The notes under the pieces were generated by a model. That model made no database searches and was not told where the DNA came from. It worked only from the letters and a program-made list of their open reading frames with translations. Positions 38,325 through 50,897 of a stretch of 64,000 nucleotides of DNA are shown piece by piece; within the stretch, counting starts at the first letter, position 1, and every line of letters starts with the position of its first letter. Both the position numbers and the translations under genes were made by a program. The DNA lies in assembly GCA_904063045.1 (NCBI GenBank), contig CAJFCJ010000025.1, positions 806,001-870,000 on the forward strand, given 5' to 3'. Source of the DNA: Dimorphilus gyrociliatus (Eukaryota; Annelida; Polychaeta; Dinophilidae).

Positions 38325-39425
38325 ATGCCTCAAACGAAGAAGCAATCGTCGAATGCAAATGTGGACGAAGCATACTACCTTTTCTCAGCCGCAGCCTTAG
38401 GTCTTGTGCTAAATGCAGCCGTTTTAGCCTGTCTGCTGGCTAAGCGCCAACTCCGACGGATGACTTCGGCATTCGTCATGCACAATTGTCTATTGGATCT
38501 AATTAAGAGCGCCTACTGCGTCCCATTTGCTCACAGCCTACTCAAAGACGTTGCTCCAAGTTTCTGCACGGCTTTGGGCGGTTCTTACGTCGTCATAGTA
38601 ACTGCTTCTGGATTTAATATGGTCGCAATGATTTGTTGTGAAGCATATACTTTCGGTGACAAACAGCGCGAAGGATTCGGGAGAGAAGCGACGGGTTCGC
38701 TTTGTTGTGTTGTCTTTGGTATAGTTATGGTCTACATTGGTAGCATAATTATCCATTTGGGACCTACGATTATCGGAGGCAACTTTAATTATAATAAATT
38801 GATTGGAAACTGCATTTTCGTGTATGGACCTATCAAGTCCTACGTCGTTCACGCCATGTGGATAGCCATTATGACATTAGCCATGATAGCTGCCGTCTAT
38901 TATCTGCTCTTCTTCTATAGACATTTGCACGCCAGCGCCATCTGTGACACTAGGCAATCGCGTGATACTGTACAGGAGTCATTATCGAGAGCAAGAGTTC
39001 TCATTACAATCACCGCTTTGTTTATTTTCTGTTGGTATCCGTTATTTATACTAACATTGGTCGATCCAACTTTTAATCAGCCTACAAGAATATATAAATT
39101 ATTGACTTTCGTCGCCTGGTCGCACTCGTCCCTCAATCCAGTTATTTTCCTATTATTTGATAGAAGAATCGATTCATGTCGGAAAATGTGTTGTTCTTGC
39201 GGATGCAGGCAGGTTCCTAGTCCAATGCAAGTTCCACCATCCCTCCGATTAGCACCGCCCACTGTACAAGTAACACAAATGTATCAAAGAGTTGGCTGTC
39301 GATTATGTCAGCAAGGAAGAACTCATTCAGAGCGAATGTGTAACGGTTCTATGCAGAAAACCAATTCCGATAACTTACCAAGTGTTGTTAGGGATAGATC
39401 ATTTTGTCAGTTGCATGATTTATGA
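38325..39425 (+). CDS. Orphan class A (rhodopsin-like) G protein-coupled receptor
   Basis: Single coding exon, 366 residues, seven hydrophobic segments. Class A landmarks: an N at residue 30 in TM1, LLDLIKS with D59 in TM2, C81 at the start of TM3 and C163 in extracellular loop 2 (probable disulfide), FCWYP at 235-239 (the CWxP switch of TM6), and NPVIF at 271-275 in place of NPxxY in TM7. The TM3 motif is EAY (106-108) instead of E/DRY. The C-tail after TM7 is Cys-rich (RKMCCSCGCRQ), suiting palmitoylation, followed by Pro-rich sequence. The first ATG lies 12 nt after a strong acceptor (TTTTCTTTTTCGTAG), so a 5' UTR intron is likely. The ligand cannot be predicted; the receptor could belong to a divergent amine- or peptide-like orphan group. 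It acts in the plasma membrane. Confidence 0.85.
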   Translation: MPQTKKQSSNANVDEAYYLFSAAALGLVLNAAVLACLLAKRQLRRMTSAFVMHNCLLDLIKSAYCVPFAHSLLKDVAPSFCTALGGSYVVIVTASGFNMVAMICCEAYTFGDKQREGFGREATGSLCCVVFGIVMVYIGSIIIHLGPTIIGGNFNYNKLIGNCIFVYGPIKSYVVHAMWIAIMTLAMIAAVYYLLFFYRHLHASAICDTRQSRDTVQESLSRARVLITITALFIFCWYPLFILTLVDPTFNQPTRIYKLLTFVAWSHSSLNPVIFLLFDRRIDSCRKMCCSCGCRQVPSPMQVPPSLRLAPPTVQVTQMYQRVGCRLCQQGRTHSERMCNGSMQKTNSDNLPSVVRDRSFCQLHDL

Positions 39426-40548
39426 TTTATATACGCAATTTAATTATGAAATATATATCTCTCTATATATAATTTTATATATTTTGTATTATGAAAAAGT
39501 TGTCTATATAAACATTTGGTGAACGTTTAAAGCACATAGGTACAATAGTACTTATGGTGTATATAGCAGTCTATACAGTATATACTGTACTGTTAAATGC
39601 ATATAAAATTATTATCGACTCTTTATTACAAAAAGGAAAAGCTTTCCTTTTTGCGAAATCGAATCATTCTAAACAAAGTTGATATATATAAATATAACAG
39701 AAAAAGAGAATAATAATAAAAGTGATTCAGTGGATATATATATATATAAATTTATATATCTTACTATATAAAATAGAGGTAGGAAAGGAATAAATTTAAT
39801 ACAAAAAGCAAGACGGAAAAGGGGTACTCTGATTCCATAGTCAGATGGCAATAAAACGATAAAAATATGCCAATTTAGGCATCAACCGACTAATGATAAG
39901 GATAATCAACACCTCTCAATAAATTTATGTTTATCCATTTATTCCATTTATATTCCATTTTAAAATGTCAATAAATTCGCTCTTTTAACTAAAACAAACA
40001 ACATAAAAATTGTCCTTGTTTTTTTTTTTAGTTATTTTATTTTTATTTTACGTTTATTAATTTGACTTTCTTCTCCAACTATATAAAATATTTCCAAGAG
40101 TTATAAATGTCCCTTGAATGTCTACTTCTTACGATATCCGATAGATGGCATACGAGAGAAGAAAAGTTGGCTGTTGAAAAAGTTCACCTTCCAGTCTCTT
40201 TTCATTGGTGTTGAAATGCAAAAGAACCCTATATATTATAAACATATAGCTGGAGACAAAAGAATAAGTCAGAAAGGACAAAGTGCGCCCTAAAAGTCAA
40301 TAATACAACAACCTATTTACAATAAACCGTAAACTTGCAAATGGAATAGAAACTGTAAAGTGCAGTCCGATGTCGATTCCTTTCAAGTATTGTGATGGAG
40401 CAAGTGATTAACTCTGCTCTTTTTTTATCAATATGCAAAACACTCCAGTTCGAAAGCGATCTGGCTAATGTATGCTTATGTTTGATTTATGCTGATTAAC
40501 TGCTTTTCGATTTTCGTTCCTACGCTACTTTAATATCCGCAACGCTTA
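39426..40548. other. Intergenic region between orphan receptor and SLC6 transporter
   Basis: AT-rich with a double copy of the ATACTGTAT-type motif at 39572-39589 (TATACAGTATATACTGTA). No exon recognised. Confidence 0.5.
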
Positions 40549-40797
40549 ATGATAGGCCAATTTTGCAACTGCACTGGAGAAGAAAAAACGAAGAAAGTAG
40601 AAGTTGTTGAGATGGCAAACGCAGATCAAAACATTAATTCCGATGATGATTCGGCAGTAAAAGGTTTGAGAAACTTTCTTTTAGAGTATTTTTATTTATT
40701 TTACCTTAACTTTTTGTCTTTTAATATTTTTTTATCAACTTTTCTTTGTTTTATATTTTGCCTTTATAAAAGATAAGGCGAAAGTTTCATTTTTAAT

Positions 40798-40848
<51 letters not shown>

Positions 40849-40890
40849 TGAATATACTGTATTTATATTAGTACAAATATTATATATACA

Positions 40891-40932
<42 letters not shown>

Positions 40933-43900
40933 ATTTAAGAATTCATTCTTTCCTTTATGCCCTTTTTTTCTTTATTGCAAAAACAAAAAGAGACGGAAAA
41001 CTTTTTTCAACCTTTCCTTTTCTTTTCTATTGCTTTTTCTTTCTTTTCCATTTTCTATTATTTCATTTAAATCAATCTATGAGCTAAAGGAGATGATAAT
41101 AAGAAAGTGAGCTTTGCATATAAATATATACTGTATATCTCTATATATATTGATGAAATCATATTGTCTCTCAAATTATTCTTGAATGTATCATAAACAA
41201 GATTTTAATGATTTTAAAGTTAATTTCATTTCAATTTCCTCTCCTCTACTTTAATATCGTTATTGTTTGATCCGAGTTTTTATCCTAGTCTATAATTTTT
41301 TTAAAGAGTAATTAGGTTTCGGAAATTAGAATTATTTGTGTTTAATTTCAAAAATCTTCATGAAAAAATGAACTAGAGAAATTCTTTAGTTTGTCTCTTA
41401 AAGGAGAGAGAGAGAGAGAGAGAAAAGTTAGACACTCCGATAGTTATTTACATAGATACACATATCAAAAAAAGTAAAGGAGAGAAAAAAGAAGGAAAAT
41501 CAGTTGGACTAAGGAAGAAAAAAGTCTTAAAACAATATAAGACAAATATAAGAAAAACACAAGAAAAGGGAATTAAGGAGATATCTAAAAAGAGAGAGAG
41601 AGAGGAAATAAAAAAAAATAGTGACCGGAGAGCGAGAACAGGAGACAAAGGTTATGAGAAAGGATTAGATTAACAAGGAAAATTATTTAAACTTTTTCTA
41701 ATCGATCTTTTATTCAGAAGCTTTAATGAAAAACACGATTTCCATGAAATTTGATGCAATTTTAAGCTCGATTTGATATTGATTTTTTCGATTTATAATT
41801 TTTTTAATATAGTTCTTTCTTTGGCTCTTGCGTGCAGTTTGCGGCCTGAAATAAAAGAGTAACAAAAACTACCATTTATTATTTTAATAATGGATTAGAG
41901 CAAGGTCAAGTCCAAGTTGAATTTACAGAAAAACTCGTCGCCAACCCGGACCCAGAGTTGGAAGGAGAAGAGGTTGAAGAAAGAGAAACATGGGGCAAAA
42001 AGGTGGACTTTCTTCTCTCAGTAATCGGCTTTGCGGTCGACTTGGCGAACGTTTGGCGGTTTCCATATTTGTGCTACAAGAATGGCGGAGGTAAATGATT
42101 ATTTGTCACGATATTTCGTCTCGATATAATTGGTAAAGGTTCGATACGGTCGTGATTTTCTTTATAGCTTACCAACGTGATTGAAGGGTTGACTGATTAA
42201 GTACTATGATAAATGAATATTTGATAGGTTGTTGTTCTAGAATCGGCGGGTAGGGAAGCTAAACTTACAGCATCAGCTTAGAAAACCAAATAAACAAAGT
42301 CGAATAATAGGAAACCCTCTTTATAAGACTTATTCAATTTACTTTCAACACTTTTACTTATATTATCTCAAAAAATGTTTCCGGTCGGCAAAGTATGAAT
42401 GTAAAACTTGTTAATCTCACACCAGGTGCTTTTCTGATACCCTACGTTCTCATGCTTTTACTCGGAGGCATACCATTGTTCTACATGGAATTGGCATTGG
42501 GCCAATTCAATAGGAAAGGGGCCATTACATGCTGGGGTCGTATATGTCCGCTTTTCAAAGGAGTCGGCTATTCTGTCGTTCTGATTGCCTTCTACACCGA
42601 CTTCTTTTACAATGTAATCATTGCTTGGTCTCTATACTATTTTGTTTCGTCCTTTACCGGAACTCTGCCCTGGGTTCGGTGTAACAATACCTGGAATACT
42701 AAAAATTGTTACGATGGCCATTTGATTGGAGAGGAAAGTGGCAATATTACGACCACATCACCTTTATATAGTACTACTCTTTTTAATCAGTCCAATCTGT
42801 TAAATCAGACCGAAGTGCCGCGTATTTCCCCGGCTCAGGAATTTTTCGAGTATGCTAATTTCTACTTTTCCCTTTATATTAGTATGTTTTAATATTCATA
42901 CTATCCCATTCAATATCAATTCCTCTTTTTCAATTGTTTTTAATCATTTTTTTAACTTTTCTTCCTTCCTTTAGTCGGCATATGTTGGAACTTGACAAGG
43001 CTGATGGTATCACAAATCTCGGAAACATAAAATGGGAATTAGCTCTCTGCTTACTAGCGGTTTACGTCATTTGTTATTTTTCTCTATGGAAAGGTATTTC
43101 AACATCTGGAAAAGTTGTATGGTTTACAGCAATATTTCCATATTTCGTTCTCTTAACCTTATTAATTAGAGGTATCACTCTACCTGGAGCTGGAGATGGA
43201 ATAAGGTACTATCTAACACCGGATTTTTCACGGTTGAAAAGTTCAGTCGTCTGGGTTGATGCAGCAACGCAAGTATTCTTTTCGTTAGGACCTGGATTCG
43301 GTGTCCTCTTGGCATTTGCTTCTTATAATAAATTCCATAATAACGTCTACGCTGATGCTCTGGCAACAAGCATTATCAATTGCGCTACAAGCTTCTTATC
43401 GGGGTTTGTCATATTTTCTGTTCTAGGCTATATGGCTCAGAAAACTCATAAGCCCATTAGTAAAGTAGCCACCGAAGGACCTGGCTTAGTATTCGTCGTT
43501 TATCCAGAGGCAATAGCAACGTTACCCGGATCAACATTTTGGTCCTTAATCTTCTTCCTTATGCTTCTAACGCTGGGATTAGATAGTTCGGTGAGTAGGC
43601 ACGGCTTGTCGTAGAACAAATTAAGTGTACGTACTACATCAAAAAGGGCTTTACTAACCTAGCAGAAGGAAAGAATGGGTTTAGGTAGTTTTGAAGAGTT
43701 TTATCGTTTTTAAATACCGGATAGAAAGAGGCTCTAATAAAGTTTATAACAAAGAGAATGATTCGATCCGATATTTTTGTTTTTATTGATAACATAACAA
43801 TATTACAAATAAATAAGCCAATGTTTATTAGGACAAGTACAGTGGAGAGTTTGATCAATCAAACTGCAATTGAGACTTATTGGAATTCAATATTGGCGAT

Positions 43901-44902
43901 TATTCGTTTTAATTATCATCTGATTGCGATTAAAGTGGTAAAGTGTTATTGAAAATTCGATAACTTTTAGCGTTTTGCAAGATCTACTTATCAATAAAGA
44001 CAAAAACCATCAAAAACCCTTTTCAAACTTCTTTTAGTCATTCTAGAGGGCGTTGTTTGTTCAAATTAAATAGAAATACTTGTTTTATTTCATATTTCAA
44101 TATTATCCTCTCTTCCATTTAAATTTGTAGTTTGGAGGATCCGAAGCTATAATTACGGCGATCAGCGACGAATATCCTATATTAAAAAAGCATAGGGAAA
44201 AATTTGTTGCTGGACTTTTCGTGTTTTACTTTGTCATTGGTTTACCTAGCTGTACGCAGGGGGGAGCTTATATGGTAACACTTTTTGATAAATATGCTGC
44301 TGGCTACTCAATTCTATTCGCTGTATTCTTTGAATCCTTGGCCGTCTCCTGGTTCTACGGAGTCGAGCGTTTCTCCGACGATATTAAAGATATGTTAGGA
44401 TTTAGGCCTGGTATTTATTGGAGAGTTTGCTGGAAGTTTATTGCTCCAGTGTTTATTATGGTAAATTGTTTATCTTTGCTTTGAAAACTATTTAATTGCC
44501 TCTTACGTTTATTCGAATAGTGTATCATGGTTTTTGGATTTGTTATGTACGAGCCTCTAGCCTACGATAAGAATTACATATACCCTGGATGGGCTAACGG
44601 AGTAGGATGGTGTCTAGCACTTTCATCTATATTATGTATGCCGGTAGTAGCATCGGTAAGGATGCTTATAACAAAGGGAAGTTTTATTGAGGTAAATATT
44701 AATTATAGTAAAGAGAAAAAAGAGCAAAATTAAGTAAATATGCAGCATATGAGAAAATATGAATATATATATATATATCTATGTATATTTTTAGAGAATT
44801 CAAACGCTCATAACTCCATGGAGAGATTCAAGAAAACTAAGAGTAGTTACAGATATGCAGAATTTGAGGGAAAATAATTTTAAGATGGGTGATTCTGTTT
44901 AG
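40549..44902 (+). CDS. DAT: Sodium- and chloride-dependent dopamine transporter (SLC6A3-like)
   Basis: Seven exons: 40549-40663, 41899-42090, 42426-42849, 42975-43590, 44131-44460, 44521-44691 and 44795-44902, giving 651 residues from the first ATG or 630 from the better-context ATG at 40612. Plasma-membrane symporter that clears dopamine using Na+ and Cl-. TM1 has [20 protein letters not shown], including the Asp that pairs with the amine. The protein continues with [20 protein letters not shown] and [20 protein letters not shown]. Extracellular loop 2 has paired cysteines ([10 protein letters not shown]) and several N-glycosylation sites. Later come [98 protein letters not shown] and ITPWRDS. 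These match dopamine rather than serotonin transporters. Length equals the insect protein. A GTAAGG at 44656 inside exon 6 looks like a donor but using it would remove conserved sequence. Confidence 0.95.
40801..40928. repeat. Paired (AT)n tracts in DAT intron 1
   Basis: Two long AT dinucleotide runs (about 40806-40848 and 40893-40928) flank sequence with ATACTGTATTT and ATACAGTATAT words, in the first intron of the dopamine transporter gene. Confidence 0.9.
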
Positions 44903-45523
44903 AAAATGAACGAGATGAAAAAGAGAAAAACAGAGAAAAATGAAAAAAAAAATCTTATAAACATATAAAGAAGAGAAAATACATATAGAGAAAGTATATT
45001 ACAATATATATACACAGTGTTTTAACCACTTTGCAATAGAGTCAATTTGCATACTGTATGGTAATTACATATATATATATATATATACATATATATACAT
45101 ACTGTATATATTTGAATATATCAAATATGTACTGTAGACAACCATATTTCAACATATATACTTATAACTGTATATATGATATTTATATATATTTATATAG
45201 TATATTGCATGCATTTTTGTATACTCATAGATAGATATATAGACGTATGTATAAATATTTATTTTAAGTATCTACAATATGTCTGTATGTTTATACAGTT
45301 TAATAGTCTGTTGCATGGTGAACTGGTGTATATATACGGTATATATTATAAGTAAATAAACGTCTAAGGCATGTAGGTAAATGTACGAAGACTGTATGAA
45401 TAGGAATAGGGCATTTTATATACAAATAATGTGTATATTTTCTATGAAATACGAGAATTAAAACATTTTGCTTTTAGTATTTGATAGTTGACGAATGTTG
45501 AAATATCTATGGTTTACATTCAT

Positions 45524-45563
<40 letters not shown>

Positions 45564-47920
45564 GTATATATATAATAAGTTAAGTTAATTTATGCACTGT
45601 ATGTCGTGTATATTTGTTAAAAATTCATTCATAACAATGTCGTATTTTGTATGAAAAAACACGTTAAAAGTCTAAATACTTTGAATATGAAACTAATGGG
45701 CGAAATTCAGGCAATAAAATGTGACGCCGTAGTAATAATACTCTTATACTTATTAGCAAAAGACTAATTTAACAGTCTATAGGTAAATTAAATGATATTT
45801 TCAATAATCTCATTTGATATATCTGTTTGTTCCGTATAGTTTTCATTATTGATAAATTAAAATATAATATGCATATCGAGTGAGGATTAGAGGGAAAAAC
45901 ACGTATAACTAATTCATAGAAATGATGTTTATTTTAATAGAACAAAAACGGGAGAGTTTAATGAAATAATTAGAATTAAATTCAGTTTACATTCACAGTT
46001 GATTTGTTAAATTTTAACTTGTAAACTTAAGAAACTATTGCTTATTGTACTCGTATTAATACAAGTTACTGCCTGAATTCACCTATGTATCCCTATATAT
46101 CTATATATTTATCGAAAATTGAGATAATAATAAATAAATAATTCATTATATACTCAAAATATTCAATGCGAGACTTGCTTGTGTAGTATTAATTATATTA
46201 GTAAATATTATGGGTAATATTAACCAATACACTCATATTTATTTATTTATTAATTAAATATTTCTATAAGAGTGAAACCTCTTATTTCTTTCTTTTATGT
46301 AATCAACAAATCCCATTCCATTTCCTCTTCTCCTCCTACCTTCCCTCCCCCTGAAAAGAAACACTGTTCTTTTTACTTTCCTTTACGCATATATCAGTGA
46401 TTGAACGGCGTAACTTAAACAAATTTCATTTATTATATTGAAACTACTCTTTTCTTTTCGTTTAGGAAAAAGAAAGCTTTCTCTTTATTTTTCTTTTGAT
46501 TAGATGAATGATTCATCTATAAAAGATTCTCTTATATTGTATGTATATAGTGTACAGTATACTCCATTCTGTATTTTCAACATTTTCCTTCTCTGTCCGA
46601 AATGTTTCCCTTTCTCTTTTCTTCCACTCTTCTGCCTCATCAACTCTCCTTTTTCCAAATATTATCTATGTAAAAGTGATTGGTTATATCACGAACTACT
46701 AATTAATATAAGATCAATTAAGTTGGAAAAAAAATTACTTGGTATCAGGCGGGATTATAATCTAATTATTCAATTAACTTCCGGTTTTGTTTGGTGGAAT
46801 TCTCTATTGGATAAAATCACGCAGAAAAAAAAAAAGAAAAAGTTTCTGTCATTGTCGAACTCAATAAAGAAGTAATTATTATTGCAATTGTTACTTTCTT
46901 ACCTTTATGAATATTCATAACTTATAATTAAAAATTAATTTCTTATCAATAGAATTCCGTTTTATTTCTCTTCTTTTTTATCGGAAAGTGTTTAGCTAAT
47001 TATATGACGGTTTTATTAATGAATTAAAATCTTTTATTAAAACGATTACATCATTAATTCAAAGCAATTACAGTAATAATTTTCATTCGTTTGTTAGATT
47101 TTTAAAAGGACATAACAGAAAATGGAAATAAAAAAAAAATCTATATAAACTTAATGAATATTCATTAATTCATCTGAACGAATGTATGAACTTGTTTTTT
47201 TTATTTACGATCTATTAGATCGGTCATAGTTGTCATAAAGAGAGCTGTTATTTTTTGTCTTTTACTTTTTTTTTGCGGTTGTATTACTGCACATTTAGTA
47301 ACGCCATCTAGAGGTGTTCATCCAAAATAAATTGTATGGCTTGAAATATAAAATAAAAAAAGGAGAGAGAGCGACAGAGAGAGACAGAGACAGAAAAAGT
47401 TATTAAGAAAAGAAAATTGTGAAAATAAACAGATATACTGTAGATATATAGAAGGAAGGAGAATTGAGAATTTTCAGAAATATATATTCAAATATTAATA
47501 ATTGACAATACGGAACCTGTATACTTTTATCAGGATTTCCTATTAGTAAGGAAGTCTTAAACATAATCCACGGAAGAGGGAGACTTGTCATTTCAGACTT
47601 GGAAAAGACTAGTGGATCATAAGCGCACAGAATTTTGAAGCTTGAAAACAGAGAACGTGAGAAGAGTAATATTATTACTATTATATTATTTAATAAACTA
47701 ACAACTGAAAATACGTATGTAACTTTACCAACTTACTTCGTTATTAAATAACGTAGAAGATAGTAGAGGAAAAACTGTCGCCTATTACCGTAATACCATT
47801 AAGAATTTCTTCTATTGTATTGAATATTTTCAACTTCATTTCACTAATATTCTAAACATTTCTCACATTTTTATTCTTTCTTCATTTAGCTTTCAGACAA
47901 CACAAGAAAAAGAGAAAATT
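44903..47920. other. Intergenic region downstream of DAT
   Basis: Three kilobases of very AT-rich sequence with (AT)n runs near 45070-45086 and 45527-45561 and copies of the ATACTGTAT-type motif. The open frame at 46504-46875 is low-complexity with no recognisable domain. Several AATAAA signals for DAT are possible. No exon supported. Confidence 0.5.
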
Positions 47921-48974
47921 ATGAGAAATTACAACTTAAATCTAACTTTGATTACCAGCAAAATAGCCATTTTCGATTTTATTTCAGCATTTAATATGTG
48001 GATTGTAATTCTTATTATACCAATAATAAGTGTCCTTGGTGTAATAGGTAATTCTTTCCTTCTTGTTCATCATATAAAAGATGTAAGAAGCATAAAGTTT
48101 TCTTTGTATATTTTCCTCTTGTATTATGTATTACAAATATTCAATTGTCTCTGGGTTTTAATTTTGCCTCTTGCCTTAAAACATTCCGCATTTGATATTA
48201 CTATTAATCTAACCTCAAAGCAAATTATTTCAATATCAAATCCATTTCTTTGGGATCTTTTCTTTTCATTTACATTATTCTCTATTAATTTTATTGCATG
48301 TCAATTAGCTTTAATAGCTTTTGATAGATATATAACCGTTTTTCTACCCTTTAAGCATGAAAAGTTTAAAGCTCCTATACTTTTACTTCTATTTATTTCA
48401 TTAGCTCTGTCTATCATTACGGGTATTGTTCACAAACCTCTATGTACAAAATGCTTTTCAGTTATAACACTGACTGTTGTATTAAGTTTTAGCGCAATTG
48501 TTCAAATAGTACTATATCTCTTAATTAGTTTAAGGATTAGCAAAGTTAGACGAATTATTCAGCAAGAAGGTAGCGATTCTCAAACTATTGAGAGTAAGTG
48601 TTTGTTTATTTTTTCCTTTTATATTAATTAACTAATTGGCAATCTACAATCATTGTTATTGCTCTTGGCCTACTTCTGAAATTATAATATGTTTTCTTAT
48701 TACAGATTCTAATAATACGGGAATATCGATGAGAAATATAAAGATTATCAAAACTATTGCCCTAACTTCACTTTTGTTTACGCTTAGTTCCTTAGTAAAC
48801 GTATTAGCATTTCTAAATATCATATCTTACAGATTTCTGTACTTGTACGCTATTGGTCATATGAATTCTATATGGAGTTCAATTGTATATTTTGCTTTGC
48901 ACGCTGCGTTTCGACAGTTCGTTTCTAATGTACTAAAAAGAGGCTGTTGTATTCTTTGTCCTATATCAAAATAA
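47921..48974 (+). CDS. Class A G protein-coupled receptor, tandem copy 1
   Basis: Two exons, 47921-48593 and 48706-48974, joined in phase 1 within intracellular loop 3, giving 313 residues. Seven hydrophobic segments. TM1 has VIGNSFLLVHH (GN motif, N44); TM3 ends in FDRYITVF (DRY at 135-137). Loop 3 is short (RISKVRRII...SDSQTIE then NSNNTGISMRNIKII). TM7 has HMNSIWSSIVYFALHAAFRQ, so the NPxxY motif is degraded to a WSSIVY form. The helix-8 region and Cys-rich tail (CCILC) could be palmitoylated. It is a clear paralogue of the next gene, about 550 nt downstream: same size, same intron position and phase, and shared ...RNIxxIK and FRxFV motifs. An acceptor-like TTTCAG lies about 24 nt upstream of the ATG. 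Ligand unknown. Confidence 0.8.
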
Positions 48975-49430
48975 TTATAAAAAATATATGTGGAACGTGA
49001 AAAATATTCAATAAACCCTATACAATGTATAGTACGTGATGTTGGAGAAAATAAAAGAAATGGGAGGTACGAGACAAATCAACAAGAAGGAGAAGTAGGA
49101 GGAATAGGGGAAGCGGGAACAAAAGATACGTAAATCAAGACCAATCAGTCAAAGAGATATTTTCTATTACAAGAAGAATGATTAGAATAGCAGCAGCTTA
49201 GAAAAAGTAATGTATTATAACTAAGGTTTTTACAGCAAATGTAGTAGTAACTTTATTCACCTTTGATTTTGCCTTGGTTAATATCAAGCAATTTTAGTAT
49301 TTTCTTTGTAATTTAATTAGTTATTTATGTATCATATAGCCGTTTTCTATAATATTAAAAGCATAAGAAACTTTCTCTCCTTCGCTATTCCTTGTATTCA
49401 TTTTAAGTTTAAAGGCGAGTCTCTTTCGCC

Positions 49431-49468
<38 letters not shown>

Positions 49469-49528
49469 GGTCACTTTACTCTGTGCTTTTGTTAATCTAA
49501 AGCTTCATTCTTCATCTCTGCGTTTATC
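48975..49528. other. Spacer between tandem receptor genes
   Basis: About 550 nt with a (CT)n run at 49437-49464 just upstream of the second receptor. A TAATCTAAAG acceptor-like sequence lies about 27 nt before its ATG. No coding sequence recognised. Confidence 0.5.
49437..49464. repeat. (CT)n microsatellite
   Basis: CT run about 65-90 nt upstream of the second tandem receptor ATG. Another CT-rich tract at 51576-51628 lies in SLC28 intron 2 and may serve as a polypyrimidine tract. Confidence 0.85.
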
Positions 49529-50606
49529 ATGGAAGCTTTTAATGGAAATATTACTAGAATAATTACTTCAATAGTACCAGTTTCAACTCTTTATAATGCT
49601 ATAGAAAAATGGTGTATTTTTATTCTGTGTCCATTTTTTGGAAGTGTTGGTCTTATCAGCAATATATTGGTATTTATATTCCATTTACGCAAAGCTCGAA
49701 AAAATACCGGAATATCTTTAAAACTATTAATAAATTATTCATTTATTAAAATTGTAATGTGTCTTACGCTTATAAGTTCAGTACCAGTTATTCATTACGC
49801 GTCGTTGGAGATGAGCATTGATATTGTTGAGAAAAGAGTGGTCTCTTTAACGTTTTATGGTCCCTTCCTGTTCTTCCTATCCTTTACGTTGTTTTGCGTT
49901 ATATTCGTTGCTGTTCTATTAGCTTTCATATCGTTTGACCGATGTCTTAGTATGTTCTTTCTATTAAAAGAGAATAGAAGAACAGTAAACTTTTTAATAT
50001 GGGTAGTCTTTTTATTATTATTTGTAGTAAGTATAGTTACTAGCTACTATGGTAATCAAATGTGTCTTTCCTATTGTGTTACAAATATTACGACAGTTGT
50101 TATCTATCTGTCGAGTGTTTTCTTTCAAATAGCGTTCTACACGATTATTTCTATACGATTAATAAAAGGAAACAGGAATCTTGGCCATCCAAAAGTGAAG
50201 CCAACTAATATCGTCTCTTCATCAACATCGACTAATAAATCTCAAAATGCTTCACAAATTCCACATATAGGTAACAATTAAGAGAATTACTATTTTAATT
50301 AGTCTCTACTCTTTGATTGACCTATTTGATAAATCTCATTATAACACTTTTACAGCAAAGAAGAAACACATAAGTAATAGAAATATTCGAATGATAAAAT
50401 GTATGATACTAATTTCTGCACTCTCTCTTGCAAGCTTCACGCCGAGTTGTTTAATCCTTTTAAGACTTGTTACAATTGGAAGAGTTATTGGTCATTTTAT
50501 AGCCTATTTTAATTCAATATGGAATCCAATAGTGTTCTATGTATTCAATTATGAATTTCGTCATTTTGTTCAAAGTATATTTAACAGGTTTTGTATTTGT
50601 ACTTGA
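49529..50606 (+). CDS. Class A G protein-coupled receptor, tandem copy 2
   Basis: Two exons, 49529-50270 and 50356-50606, with a phase-1 intron in intracellular loop 3, giving 330 residues. Landmarks: SVGLISNILVF in TM1; TM3 ends FISFDRCLSM, so DRY is DRC (137-139); loop 3 is Ser/Thr-rich; TM6 has SLASFTPSCLIL, with the usual CWxP replaced; TM7 has FNSIWNPIVFYVFNYEFRHF, so NPxxY appears as NPIVF. Both ends fit a plasma-membrane receptor. It is paralogous to the receptor immediately upstream. The pair arose by local duplication and then diverged considerably. Ligand unknown; a peptide ligand is possible but unsupported. Confidence 0.8.
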
Positions 50607-50897
50607 ATGTTTATAATTGTCATACAGCATTTGTATATAAATACTAATACAGTATATGAAATATTACATAAAATAATATATATTGCTGTATTTATATGAT
50701 GAATATGCATAAGCTAATATAATAATAAAGAGATGAGAATAAAATGAATTTTATAATTATCGTACGAGAGGAAAGAAAGAATTATAAAATGATTCTCTGA
50801 TAAGAAATAACGATAAAACGATTCTTAACTACGTACAGATAAGAGAGTGCTTTTAAACGATCATTTTTACCTATTGACTAGCGATTAATAAGTAAGA

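Noticed and set aside
46504-46875. Plus-strand 123-residue open frame downstream of DAT
   Set aside because: Low-complexity composition, no domain and no splice support.
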